From Maricaulis sp017643475 (GTDB lineage: Bacteria > Pseudomonadota > Alphaproteobacteria > Caulobacterales > Maricaulaceae), in assembly GCF_047123815.1 (NCBI RefSeq), contig NZ_CP138920.1, positions 558,001 to 622,000 on the forward strand: a stretch of DNA of 64,000 bases. The letters are read 5' to 3'. The position numbers and the translations under genes were made by a program. Below, piece by piece: positions 15,998 to 24,284 of the stretch. The notes beneath the pieces are model-generated. The model did no database searches, was not told the DNA's origin, and saw only the letters and a program-made list of their open reading frames with translations. Position 1 is the first letter of the stretch; each line of letters starts with the position of its first letter.

Positions 15998-17619
15998 TCG
16001 GCACCAGCCAAACCCAGTCTTCCGGGACGGCGATGAACATCATCGCCGTCCTTGCTGCTTTTATATGCGGGCTTCCCATCCTGGCCGTCGCAGCCATCGC
16101 GCTGGGCGGCGGATCCACCGACTATTTGCGTCATCTCGCGGAAACCCGCCTGCCCACCTATCTCTTTCACTCCGCCTATGTCGGTCTGGTGGCCTCGGTG
16201 ACAGCAGCCGCCATCGGCACCGGCCTCGCCTGGCTGACCGCACGCTGCGAGTTTCCCGGCCGGAAATTCTTCACCTGGGCGCTGATCCTGCCGCTCGCCG
16301 TGCCGGCCTATGTAGCCGCCTATGCGTGGCTCGACATCTCCCAGGCCGGCGGACCGCTGGATCGCATGAGCTGGGGGCTCTTCCCGACCATCCGCGGCAC
16401 CTGGGGCTCGGGACTGATGTTCGCCCTCGTCCTTTACCCCTATGTCTATCTGCTCGCCCGCAATGCCTTCACGGGCCAGTCAGCGGATGCCTATGACGCC
16501 GCCCGCACGCTGGGCGCGTCCGCCTTCGGAGCGTTCTGGCGCACCTCCCTGCCCATGGCCCGGCCGGCCATTGCCGCGGGCATGGCGCTGGTGATCATGG
16601 AAGCGCTGGCGGATTATGGAACGGTTTCCCATCTGGGATCGCCCACCCTGTCGATCGGCCTCATCCGAGCCTGGTCGGGCGCCGGCTCCCTGCTCGATGC
16701 CGCTCGCCTGTCGCTGATCCTGGTTGTCTTCGCGCTGGTGATTTTCGCACTGGAGCGACATGGCCGCCGGCGCATGCAGGTCCAGACCAGTTCGGGCAAA
16801 CAGCGTCCCGCCCGCCGATTCCTGCTCAGCCCGCTGCAGGCGGGACTGGCAAGCCTGGCCGCCTTCATGGCGCTCTTCCTGTCGATGATCCTGCCGCTGG
16901 GCCGTCTCGCCTGGCGAGCCCTGCGCGAACCCGTTGCCAATGGCCTGGCCCAAGCTTCCTTCAACAGCCTCACGGTCGCTGGCAGCGCCGCCGTCATCGC
17001 CACACTTGTTGGCCTGACCACCGCCTACGCCCTGCGTCGCAAATCGGTTCTGGGAACCGCAGCGGCGCGACTGGCCGGTGTCGGTTATGCTGTGCCCGGA
17101 GCCGTCGCAGCTGTGGGTGTGATCGCCCTGCTCTCTGGTATCCAGCGCTGGCTGGACCCGACCTGGGAAAGCCTGACCGGCAGTGTCTTCCCGATCCTGC
17201 TGACGGGCACGGCCGCCGCCCTCGTCCTCGCCTATCTCAGCCGGTTTGTCGCAGCGGCCATCAGCCCGTGCGAGACCGCGCTGGCCCGCGTGACCAGGTC
17301 GCTGGACGGTGCGGCCAAGACGCTGGGCGCCAACACACGCCGCCGCCTGCTGGCCGTGCACCTGCCGCTGATCGCGCCGGGTGTCGCCTCGGCCCTGATC
17401 CTGAGCTTCGTCGAGATTCTCAAGGAATTGCCGGCGACGATGATCCTGCGCCCGTTCAATTTCAACACGCTGGCCATCATCGCGCACCAATACGCCTCGG
17501 ATGAGCGCTTGGGCGAAGCCGCAGCGCCGGCACTGCTGATCCCGCTCATCGCCACCCTTCCCATGATTTTCGTGGCGCGATATCTCTCTTCGTCTGGGGA
17601 GAACGGGGCCAGGCCATGA
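15994..17619 (+). CDS. Iron(III) ABC transporter permease, fused two-domain type
   Basis: A 541-residue inner-membrane protein with two binding-protein-dependent transport domains in one chain, as in FbpB/FutB. Each half has an EAA-type loop, the first around AARTLGASAFGAFW and the second around AAKTLGANTRRRL, which contact the ATPase. About twelve membrane segments are visible. The start is taken as GTG 15994, coupled to the preceding gene; ATG 16033 (MNIIAVLAAF), right at the first helix, is an alternative. Confidence 0.92.
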   Translation: MIGTSQTQSSGTAMNIIAVLAAFICGLPILAVAAIALGGGSTDYLRHLAETRLPTYLFHSAYVGLVASVTAAAIGTGLAWLTARCEFPGRKFFTWALILPLAVPAYVAAYAWLDISQAGGPLDRMSWGLFPTIRGTWGSGLMFALVLYPYVYLLARNAFTGQSADAYDAARTLGASAFGAFWRTSLPMARPAIAAGMALVIMEALADYGTVSHLGSPTLSIGLIRAWSGAGSLLDAARLSLILVVFALVIFALERHGRRRMQVQTSSGKQRPARRFLLSPLQAGLASLAAFMALFLSMILPLGRLAWRALREPVANGLAQASFNSLTVAGSAAVIATLVGLTTAYALRRKSVLGTAAARLAGVGYAVPGAVAAVGVIALLSGIQRWLDPTWESLTGSVFPILLTGTAAALVLAYLSRFVAAAISPCETALARVTRSLDGAAKTLGANTRRRLLAVHLPLIAPGVASALILSFVEILKELPATMILRPFNFNTLAIIAHQYASDERLGEAAAPALLIPLIATLPMIFVARYLSSSGENGARP

Positions 17620-18638
17620 GCCGTGTCGAAACACTGAGTATCCGCGGCGCGCGCCGGGCCTTCACGAAGGACCACGCAGCGCTTGAAAGCGCGTCGCTGG
17701 AGCTGCATGCCGGCGAGATCACGGCCCTGTTGGGGGCGTCCGGCAGCGGCAAGTCGACCCTGTTGAGAGCCGTCGCCGGCCTGGAACAGCTTGATGCCGG
17801 CGAGATCACCGCCGATGGCGTCACCTGGACCGGGCAGAAAACCTTCCTCGCGCCGGAACAGCGCCGGGTCGGGCTGGTCTTCCAGGACTATGCCCTCTTC
17901 CCGCACATGACCGCGGTCGAGAATGTCGCCTTTGGCCTGACCGGCGCGGATCGCAAGACCCGTGCGCTGGAGCAGCTGCGGGCTGTCGAGCTGGAGCACA
18001 AGGCCAGCCAGTATCCACACGAACTCTCCGGCGGCGAACAACAACGCGTGGCCCTTGCCCGAGCCCTGGCACCAAGGCCCGGTGTCGTCCTGCTGGACGA
18101 ACCTTTCTCTGGCCTCGACCGTCGCCTGCGCGGCGATGTACGCCAGCGGACGATGGAAGTGCTGCGCGAAGCGGGAACGGCGGTGCTGTTTGTCACTCAC
18201 GATGCCGAGGAGGCGCTTGAGAGCGCGGATCAGCTGGCGTTGATGGATGCCGGTCGGATTATCCAACACGGCGCCCCCCAGGACGTGTGGTTCAACCCGG
18301 TCAGCGAAACGGCAGCGCGGCTGGTGGGGGATGTACAAACCTGCAAGGCGAGTGTCCGCAACGGCGAGGTCGTGCTGCCGATCGGAACCGTGAAGACATC
18401 GCTTGCGGAGGCGACCCCGGTCACAGCCCTGGTACGCCCGCAAGGTCTCGCCCTGGAACCCGAAGGTGAATTGACGGTCACCCGCGTGACCTATTCCGGG
18501 CCGATATGCGACATCGACTTGCGCGCAACGGATGGGTCCGACTGGACGCTCCAGGTTCCGGCGACCGACACGATCAACATCGGCGACAGGGTCGGTGCGA
18601 GAATAAACCCCGCCTATGTCACACTGCTTGAAACATGA
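17616..18638 (+). CDS. Iron(III) ABC transporter ATP-binding protein
   Basis: A 340-residue ATPase of the FbpC/FutC type. Walker A is GASGSGKST (about residues 39-47), the Q-loop follows in VFQDYALFPH, the signature is LSGGEQQR, Walker B is VVLLDEPFSGLD and the H-loop is FVTHDAEEA. A C-terminal TOBE-like domain starts around residue 240. It energises uptake through the permease and is the last gene of the three-gene operon, overlapping the permease by four bases (ATGA). Confidence 0.93.
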   Translation: MSRVETLSIRGARRAFTKDHAALESASLELHAGEITALLGASGSGKSTLLRAVAGLEQLDAGEITADGVTWTGQKTFLAPEQRRVGLVFQDYALFPHMTAVENVAFGLTGADRKTRALEQLRAVELEHKASQYPHELSGGEQQRVALARALAPRPGVVLLDEPFSGLDRRLRGDVRQRTMEVLREAGTAVLFVTHDAEEALESADQLALMDAGRIIQHGAPQDVWFNPVSETAARLVGDVQTCKASVRNGEVVLPIGTVKTSLAEATPVTALVRPQGLALEPEGELTVTRVTYSGPICDIDLRATDGSDWTLQVPATDTINIGDRVGARINPAYVTLLET

Positions 18639-18639
18639 A

Positions 18640-18668
18640 AAAGGCCCGCTCGATCGAGCGGGCCTTTC
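18640..18668. terminator. Bidirectional terminator between the iron operon and the leucine dehydrogenase gene
   Basis: A long perfect palindrome: AAAGGCCCGCTCG and CGAGCGGGCCTTT with only two bases between, flanked by A and T runs. It lies directly after the ABC ATPase stop and before the convergent dehydrogenase stop, so it can serve both. Confidence 0.9.
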
Positions 18669-18690
18669 TAATTCAAATGGATGCAGCGGC

Positions 18691-19764
18691 TTACGCCGGT
18701 TCCATCGTCTTGGAGGACCGCTTGTCCTCGATGCGATTGCGCGCGATCTCGTCGGCGATGATGTTGGACGGACGGCCCTCGTTTTCAGACTGGTCGAGGA
18801 TCTCGCCCAGCGTGTTCTCGAGACCAACCAGCTTGCCCTGGACCCAGGCCGGGTCGAAATCGCCCTGGATCTCGCCCATCACATTGATGATGCCGCCAGC
18901 GTTGAGGACGTAATCCGGCGCGTAGATCTTGCCGCGCTTGAGAATTTCAGCGCCCATCTCGCGGGTGGCCAGCTGGTTGTTGGCTGCTCCGGCGATGATT
19001 TTAGCCTTTATGCGGTCAATCGTGTCCGGATTGACGATGGCGCCCAGCGCACATGGTGCAAACACGTCGACGTCCTGGTCATAGATCTCGTCGAGACCGA
19101 CGATCTTGGCGCCGTACTTGGCTTCCAGTTCTTTCAGGCCCGGCTCGTTGATATCGGTGATGATCAACTCGGCACCGGCTTCGGCCAGGTGACCGGAGAG
19201 ATAGGCACCGACGTGACCGGCAGCGCCCTGGATGGCAACACGAACGCCGGACAGGTCGGACTTGCCCAGACCGCGCTCGATGCAGACCTTCATGCCGCGG
19301 AACACACCTTCGGCCGTGATTGGCGACGGGTCACCAGACGCGGCCTTGCCCTCGGGCAGACCAACAACGTGCTTGGTGGACTGGCGAACGGCCATCATGT
19401 CGTCCGGGCTGACACCCACGTCCTCGGCAGTGATGTACTGACCGCCCAGGCTTTCGACCGCGCGACCAAAGGCCTCGAACAGTTCCTGGCGGTTGAATTC
19501 GCCTTCCGGCTTCATGATTACGGACTTGCCGCCACCGATCGGAAGATCGGCCATGATGTTCTTGTAGCTCATGCCCTGGGACAGACGCAGAACGTCCTCC
19601 AGTGCTTCCGCGGAGCTGGGATAGGACCACATCCGGCAACCACCACACGCCGGTCCGGAGACCGTGGAGTGAACGCCGATGATGGCCTGGAGACCCGTGA
19701 CCTTGTCGGTCGCGAAAAGAATTTTCTCGTGGTTGTCGTAAGACGGGTGTTCGAAAACACTCAT
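18691..19764 (-). CDS. Leucine/Glu/Phe/Val-family amino acid dehydrogenase
   Basis: A 357-residue NAD-dependent oxidative deaminase of the leucine/phenylalanine dehydrogenase type. The substrate-site segment MSYKNIMADLPIGGGKS carries the two family lysines (about residues 70-85), and the cofactor loop is GAAGHVGAYL in the C-terminal Rossmann domain. The family converts branched-chain or aromatic amino acids to 2-oxo acids and ammonia; substrate choice cannot be read here. The start MSVFEHPSYDNHE is the family start. It is monocistronic. Confidence 0.9.
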   Translation of the reverse strand: MSVFEHPSYDNHEKILFATDKVTGLQAIIGVHSTVSGPACGGCRMWSYPSSAEALEDVLRLSQGMSYKNIMADLPIGGGKSVIMKPEGEFNRQELFEAFGRAVESLGGQYITAEDVGVSPDDMMAVRQSTKHVVGLPEGKAASGDPSPITAEGVFRGMKVCIERGLGKSDLSGVRVAIQGAAGHVGAYLSGHLAEAGAELIITDINEPGLKELEAKYGAKIVGLDEIYDQDVDVFAPCALGAIVNPDTIDRIKAKIIAGAANNQLATREMGAEILKRGKIYAPDYVLNAGGIINVMGEIQGDFDPAWVQGKLVGLENTLGEILDQSENEGRPSNIIADEIARNRIEDKRSSKTMEPA

Positions 19765-19864
19765 GACGCGCAAACCCTTTCTGTGCGAGAACAGCATCGC
19801 TGCAAATTCGCGCGTGGCATACCCTTTCACGAGAGCTGCGGCAAGCGCGCGAAAACACTAAAAA

Positions 19865-20458
19865 TCATGGTGCCGATAACATCTCAGCGATGCGGCACCG
19901 CAGCATCGGGAGAATTTTTTCCCCGAACCAGGGATTCTTCTTCAACCACGCATTATTACGCCAGGACGGGTGCGGAAGCGGCAGATATCGAGGAAAATAT
20001 TGCGCCGCACTCTTAACTGTATCTGTGAGCGTTTTTTGCGCCTGCGAACGCAGATAAAACTTCTGTGCATATTGTCCGACGAGCAGGGTCAGCCCGACCT
20101 GCGGCATGAACGCGTGCACTTTTTCCTGCCAGAGCGGCGCGCATTCCTTGCGTGGTGGTAGATCGCCGCCCTTGGCGTCCAGGCCTGGAAAACAGAAACC
20201 CATCGGCACAATGGCGATGCGGCTTTCATCATAGAAGGTCGCCTCATCCACCTGCATCCATTCGCGCAGGCGATCACCCGACGGGTCGGTGAAGGGCTTG
20301 CCGGAAGCATGCACGCGCGTACCCGGCGCCTGGCCGACAATGGCTATGCGTGCTGTCGATGACGCCCGGATCACCGGGCGCGGCGTGTGCGGCATGCTCT
20401 CTTCGCAGACCCGGCAGGCGCGGATCTCCGCGAGCAGATCGTCGAGCGGCTCAAACAC
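19865..20458 (-). CDS. Uracil-DNA glycosylase family protein
   Basis: A 197-residue protein of the UDG superfamily. A CRVCEE cysteine pair near the N-terminus precedes the water-activating loop VGQAPGTRVHASGKPF (about residues 45-60), and the uracil-intercalation motif HPSWRNN is near the C-terminus. It is expected to remove uracil or damaged bases from DNA, though substrate range in this subfamily is not settled. I take GTG 20458 as the start, so it overlaps the preceding gene by eight bases; no ATG is available near the start of the domain. Confidence 0.82.
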   Translation of the reverse strand: MFEPLDDLLAEIRACRVCEESMPHTPRPVIRASSTARIAIVGQAPGTRVHASGKPFTDPSGDRLREWMQVDEATFYDESRIAIVPMGFCFPGLDAKGGDLPPRKECAPLWQEKVHAFMPQVGLTLLVGQYAQKFYLRSQAQKTLTDTVKSAAQYFPRYLPLPHPSWRNNAWLKKNPWFGEKILPMLRCRIAEMLSAP

Positions 20459-20717
20459 GGCCCAGACGATAAACGCCCTTGAACGTGTCGGCATCCGGCA
20501 CCGGCTTGCCCTTGCGCAGGATGGCGATCTCCCCCGCCTTGTGCAGGCGCACCGCGGCCTGGCGAACATGGCCGAAACGCTTGGTGTGATTGTCCGGATC
20601 CACCAGTTTGGCAACATCAGCCGGAGAGACGCTGCGCCCTTCCTTCACCTCGGCCACCAGCTTGCGAATGGCATCCTCGAAAGGATCATTCAGGTTCTCT
20701 TCGCTCATCTCGCTCAT
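20451..20717 (-). CDS. DUF3253-like winged-helix protein
   Basis: An 88-residue protein with the DUF3253 pattern: SPADVAKLVD (the helix of a winged helix), a VRQAAVRLHKAGEIAI recognition-helix and wing region, and a GVYRLG end. The fold suggests nucleic-acid binding, but the family is uncharacterised. GGAG lies five bases before the ATG. It is sandwiched between a thioesterase and a DNA glycosylase gene with overlaps or very short gaps, so the three are probably one transcript. Confidence 0.75.
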   Translation of the reverse strand: MSEMSEENLNDPFEDAIRKLVAEVKEGRSVSPADVAKLVDPDNHTKRFGHVRQAAVRLHKAGEIAILRKGKPVPDADTFKGVYRLGRV

Positions 20718-20726
20718 CGTCCGCTC

Positions 20727-21158
20727 CTAGCTGGTGGGGATGGAATAGGTCGCCGTGGCGTGAGCCACCATGTCGTCTGAGCCCTCGGTGTAGATCTCAC
20801 AGTCCGTCACCGCCAGTCGTTTGCCCAGTTTGAGCAGTCGCGTCCGGCCGATCAGCACACCCGGCTCGGGCTTGCGCATGAAATTGATATTGAGATTGGT
20901 CGTCACCGCCAGCGCCTTGGGACCGACATGCCCCAGCACCACCGCATAGGCGCAGACATCTGCCATGGCGAACATGGTCGGACCGGACACGGTTCCCCCG
21001 GGACGCAAATGACGCTCATTGGTGGCAAAGCGCACCTCGGTCTCGCCGGGCTGCATCTGGGTGACCACAAACCGCCCACGCCCGGCCGTATCCTGCTGGA
21101 AGGCCTGGTCGAGAAAGGCGGTAACCTCCTCGGCATTCATCACAACTGTCAGGCTCAC
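20727..21158 (-). CDS. PaaI-family hotdog thioesterase
   Basis: A 143-residue hotdog-fold protein with the PaaI pattern, including LRPGGTVSGPTMFAMADV, where the central helix carries the catalytic acidic residue, and a strand ending LNINFMRKPEPG. It should hydrolyse acyl-CoA thioesters in the cytoplasm. The start is GTG 21158 with GGAGG six bases upstream, better than the in-frame ATG six codons later. The start is two bases from the stop of parE. Confidence 0.87.
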   Translation of the reverse strand: MSLTVVMNAEEVTAFLDQAFQQDTAGRGRFVVTQMQPGETEVRFATNERHLRPGGTVSGPTMFAMADVCAYAVVLGHVGPKALAVTTNLNINFMRKPEPGVLIGRTRLLKLGKRLAVTDCEIYTEGSDDMVAHATATYSIPTS

Positions 21159-21159
21159 T

Positions 21160-21480
21160 TCAATCCTCCAACAGAGACATCCAGTCGCGCGCTCCGTGCA
21201 GAATGCGCAGCAATTCCAGACTGTCCCTCCTCGCCGTGTAGACGATCAGATAGTTACCCGCCGGCTGGATGCGCACCGTCCGTTTCGGCAGGGCGACCAC
21301 CCTGCCCATATCCGGGAACGTCGCCAAGCCCTGAATTTTCCGCTCGATATCCTCCAGAACCGTGCGAGCAGCGCGAGGTGAATCGGCAGCAATATGGCGA
21401 TAGATGGATATCAGATCACGACGCACAACCGGGCGTCGCACCACTTTGAGCACCCCGGCTTCGCGCGAGCCGGGGTTCAT
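21160..21480 (-). CDS. parE: ParE/RelE-family toxin
   Basis: A 106-residue toxin of the ParE/RelE fold: an N-terminal VRRPVVRRDLISIYRHIA helix pair, a middle helix ending FPDMGRV, and the C-terminal strands with RIQPAGNYLIVYTARRDSLELLRILHGARDW. ParE members poison DNA gyrase, related RelE proteins cleave mRNA; the overall pattern favours ParE. The start overlaps the antitoxin stop (ATGA), typical of such pairs. Confidence 0.88.
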   Translation of the reverse strand: MNPGSREAGVLKVVRRPVVRRDLISIYRHIAADSPRAARTVLEDIERKIQGLATFPDMGRVVALPKRTVRIQPAGNYLIVYTARRDSLELLRILHGARDWMSLLED

Positions 21481-21731
21481 GCCTTGCGCTCAGCCTCGGC
21501 GATAATGTCGTCCAGACTTTCCAGCGGCTCCGGTTCGCCACTCTCATAGGCCTGCTGGACCAGGTCCTGCAGGCCGCCCAGCGCTGCGACCTGTCGCTCC
21601 TCGTGCGCCTCAAGCAGGCGAAGTCCGGCCCGGACGACCTCGGAGACGCCATGATAGCGACCGGAGCTGATCATCCGCTCGACAAAAGCCTGCTGATGTT
21701 CGGTCATTGAAATGCTTGGATTTCTCGACAT
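21477..21731 (-). CDS. parD: ParD-family antitoxin
   Basis: An 84-residue ribbon-helix-helix antitoxin. The N-terminal strand and helices (SISMTEHQQAFVERMISSGRY then GVSEVVRAGLRLLE) form the DNA-binding dimer and the acidic C-terminal tail should bind and neutralise the toxin. ParD proteins repress their own promoter; an inverted repeat lies 24 bases upstream of the start (see next entry). Confidence 0.88.
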   Translation of the reverse strand: MSRNPSISMTEHQQAFVERMISSGRYHGVSEVVRAGLRLLEAHEERQVAALGGLQDLVQQAYESGEPEPLESLDDIIAEAERKA

Positions 21732-21754
21732 TACTGTCTCCCTGACCCCGACAA

Positions 21755-21773
21755 TGTAGCATTATTGGCTACA
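21755..21773. promoter_or_regulatory. Inverted repeat upstream of parDE, possible ParD operator
   Basis: TGTAGC (21755-21760) and GCTACA (21768-21773) form a perfect inverted repeat with seven bases between. It lies in the 59-base gap between the divergent parD and acyltransferase genes, where an autoregulatory ParD site would be expected. Assignment is inference from position and symmetry. Confidence 0.45.
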
Positions 21774-21790
21774 CACTCCAAGGCTGGACC

Positions 21791-22513
21791 ATGAGACGCG
21801 ATCACCGCCCATACTGGATGCACCGACTGTGGGAGCAGTTCGAGAACTGGTGGACCGGTCATTTCACCCGGCCGCATTTCGAAACGCTTGGCCGCAAACC
21901 CAAGCTGGTGCGTCCGTGGCATATCGAGGTGTTCGGGCCGAACATTCATGCTGGTCACCAGCTGCACCTCGCCGCCAGCGCCGCAGATCCGATCCGTTTC
22001 ACCGTCTGGTCACCGCAGGACCAGGCCGGCACGATCGAGATCGGGGATTATGTCTTCATGGCGGGCGGTACGCGTATTCTCGCAGCCGGCCGGGTCGAGA
22101 TCGGCGACAGCTGTCTCATCGCGCGCGAGGCAACGATTACCGATTGCGACTGGCATGGGCTCTATGACCGTGTCGATCCCAACCCGCCATTCAAGCCCGT
22201 GAAGATCGGCAACAATGTCTGGATCGGCGACGGTGCCTTCATTGGCAAGGGCGTGACCATCGGCGATCACGCTGTCATCGGCGCCCGCGCCGTCATCACC
22301 AAGGATGTGGAACCCTATGCCGTCATGGCTGGCAATCCGGCCAAACTGGTCAAACGCCTGGACGCGGATAAACCCATGAAAACCCGCGCCGACCTTCTCG
22401 GCGAGCTGGAGACGCTGGACCGCTTCATGGAAAATTCCTATCGCGACGCGATGAAGGGCAATTCCACCTGGGGCTGGCTGCGGTCCAAGCTGTTTCCCCG
22501 CCGCGGCGACTGA
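21791..22513 (+). CDS. Hexapeptide-repeat acyltransferase
   Basis: A 240-residue protein. Residues about 75-205 show left-handed beta-helix hexapeptide repeats (IEIGDYVFMAGGTRI, VEIGDSCLIARE, VKIGNNVWIGDGAFIGKGVTIGDHAVIGARAVIT) ending in the PYAVMAGNPAKLVK motif of the LacA/NodL/WbbJ acetyltransferases. It probably acetylates a sugar of a surface polysaccharide or lipopolysaccharide. The N-terminal 70 residues and the charged C-terminal tail are not those of the short maltose acetyltransferases. Divergent from parD. Confidence 0.83.
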   Translation: MRRDHRPYWMHRLWEQFENWWTGHFTRPHFETLGRKPKLVRPWHIEVFGPNIHAGHQLHLAASAADPIRFTVWSPQDQAGTIEIGDYVFMAGGTRILAAGRVEIGDSCLIAREATITDCDWHGLYDRVDPNPPFKPVKIGNNVWIGDGAFIGKGVTIGDHAVIGARAVITKDVEPYAVMAGNPAKLVKRLDADKPMKTRADLLGELETLDRFMENSYRDAMKGNSTWGWLRSKLFPRRGD

Positions 22514-22555
22514 TTGGCCCTTGCCAATTGCGCGAACAGGTCAGATGTAGTGAGC

Positions 22556-22753
22556 ATGAGCACGCCCATCAAAACACCCTGTGTCAAAGTCTGTTTCGTC
22601 GACCCGAAACAGGGCGTCTGCGTCGGCTGTTTCCGCACCATGGAAGAGCTGGGAAAGTGGACACGCTACAGCGATGCGGAACGTGACGGCATCATGCAGG
22701 ATCTACCCCGCCGCCGCGATGCCTATGGCGCACGCGAAAACCCGGCTGGTTAA
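22556..22753 (+). CDS. DUF1289 cysteine-rich small protein
   Basis: A 65-residue protein with the DUF1289 pattern: PCVKVCFVDPKQGVCVGCFRTMEELGKW, four cysteines spaced like a small metal or iron-sulfur site, followed by a basic helix. The family has no established function. The start is taken as ATG 22556; GTG 22550 two codons earlier is possible, and neither has a strong ribosome binding site. Confidence 0.8.
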   Translation: MSTPIKTPCVKVCFVDPKQGVCVGCFRTMEELGKWTRYSDAERDGIMQDLPRRRDAYGARENPAG

Positions 22754-22773
22754 ACAGTGATGAGCTTCGAGTG

Positions 22774-23472
22774 ATGGATCGGTTTATCAGTCGCGCAGCC
22801 CTTCCCCTGCTGGGCACGGCCCTCACCCTTCTGGCCCTGCGTCTGGTCAGCTGGCCCCTCTGGGATGATATGAACACGCTGGTGCGCATGATTTACGCGC
22901 TGACCATCCTGGCGGTTCTGTTCGCAGCGGTGATGTTTGCGGGACACTCACCACACGGCTATCCGCGGCGCAATCAGGTATTGTGGAGTGGAGTTGTCGC
23001 CGGTTTCATAGGCATGGCCCTCTTCAACAATGAGTTTCGCGAATGGGAACTCGACCGCATGTGGGCCCCGACCCGCACTGACCAGCGCGCTGCCATGGAT
23101 GAGCGCGAAGACACCATCACCCTCCAGCGCCAGCGTGACGGCCATTATTATCTGGATGCCTGGGCGGGCCAGGCCCGGGTGGACTTCCTCGTTGATACAG
23201 GCGCGACGGGTGTGGCGATCAGCTATGAAGATGCCCGCCGTATGGGGATCCGCGTTGAAGCGCTCAGCTTCGACCTGCCAATGTCGACTGCAGACGGCAT
23301 CGCCTATGGCGCCGGCGTGGTGATCCCCGAACTGATCATTCGCGGGCACAGTTTCGAATATGTGCGCGCGGTCGTCATGCGCAATGGCGAGAGGTCCCTT
23401 TTGGGCATGAGCGTGTTGTCGGAATTCTCGTCAGTGGAAATATCCGGGGACCGGCTGACCCTGCGCCGCTAA
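22774..23472 (+). CDS. Membrane-anchored retropepsin-like aspartic protease (TIGR02281-like)
   Basis: About 232 residues: two or three membrane segments in the first 90 residues, then a soluble domain with the aspartic-protease hallmark VDTGATGVAIS and a C-terminal LLGMSVL motif, as in TIGR02281 clan AA proteases. The catalytic domain would act as a dimer, probably on the periplasmic side. GTG 22771 immediately precedes the ATG and could also be used. Its stop overlaps the convergent permease gene by four bases. Confidence 0.85.
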   Translation: MDRFISRAALPLLGTALTLLALRLVSWPLWDDMNTLVRMIYALTILAVLFAAVMFAGHSPHGYPRRNQVLWSGVVAGFIGMALFNNEFREWELDRMWAPTRTDQRAAMDEREDTITLQRQRDGHYYLDAWAGQARVDFLVDTGATGVAISYEDARRMGIRVEALSFDLPMSTADGIAYGAGVVIPELIIRGHSFEYVRAVVMRNGERSLLGMSVLSEFSSVEISGDRLTLRR

Positions 23473-24284
23473 CCGCCCAGCACGGCCTCGCGCACCAGCA
23501 TCACCCCGACAATCGCCAGGCCCAGTGCGAAGAAGCGCTTGAGGTTCTTTTCCGGCAGGGAATGCGCGAGTTTCGCCCCCAGCGGTGCCACGAAAAATGC
23601 GGATCCCGCGAGGAGGGCAAAACCGGGCATGTTCACATAGCCCAGCGAGAACGGGACTTCATTCGCCCCCCATCCATTGATGATGAAGCCCAAAGCTCCG
23701 GGGATACCGATCGCCACGCCAAAACCGGCAGCCGTTGCCACGGCGCGGTGGATGGTCTTCCCGCACAGCGTCATCAGGGTCACGCCCATGACACCGCCGC
23801 CGATGCCCATCAGGGCCGAGAGCACACCGATCGTATTGCCCAGAACAATGCGCGGCAGACCTCCGGGCATCTCCTCGGCCAGTTTCCAGCTGGGGCGACC
23901 AAAGAAAAACTGTAACGACAACAGGAGGGCCATCCCGCCAAACAGTCCGGTCAGGCCACGGCTTGGGATGTAGTCCGCCACGACCGTGCCGATCAGCGTA
24001 CCGATGACGATGAATGGCACCCATTGTTTCAGCACGGCGAAATCCACCGCGCCCTTCTTGGCGTGGGCACTGACACTGCGCAGGGAGGTGGCGATGATGA
24101 CAGCCAGCGACGTACCGACAGCAACATGCATCACCCGGTCGCCTTCATATCCCAGCGCACCAAAGACGTAATACATGGCGGGGACCATGACGATACCGCC
24201 GCCGATTCCAAACAGGCCGGCAATCAGCCCGGCCAGGGCGCCGGTCGCCGCCAGCGCCAGGATCAACACGTAATACTCTTCCAT
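23469..24284 (-). CDS. TauE/SafE-family sulfite exporter-type permease
   Basis: A 271-residue membrane protein with about eight hydrophobic segments and the family repeats GLIAGLFGIGGGIVMVPAM near the N-terminus and GALMGIGGGVMGV in the second half. TauE/SafE proteins move organosulfur or organic anions; the substrate here is unknown. It overlaps the dusA stop by one base, so it is probably translated from the dusA transcript. Confidence 0.9.
   Translation of the reverse strand: MEEYYVLILALAATGALAGLIAGLFGIGGGIVMVPAMYYVFGALGYEGDRVMHVAVGTSLAVIIATSLRSVSAHAKKGAVDFAVLKQWVPFIVIGTLIGTVVADYIPSRGLTGLFGGMALLLSLQFFFGRPSWKLAEEMPGGLPRIVLGNTIGVLSALMGIGGGVMGVTLMTLCGKTIHRAVATAAGFGVAIGIPGALGFIINGWGANEVPFSLGYVNMPGFALLAGSAFFVAPLGAKLAHSLPEKNLKRFFALGLAIVGVMLVREAVLGG

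Noticed and set aside
16480..18827. Long minus-strand open frames antisense to the iron permease and ATPase genes
   Set aside because: Shadow frames of GC-rich coding DNA; the plus-strand frames carry all ABC transporter motifs.
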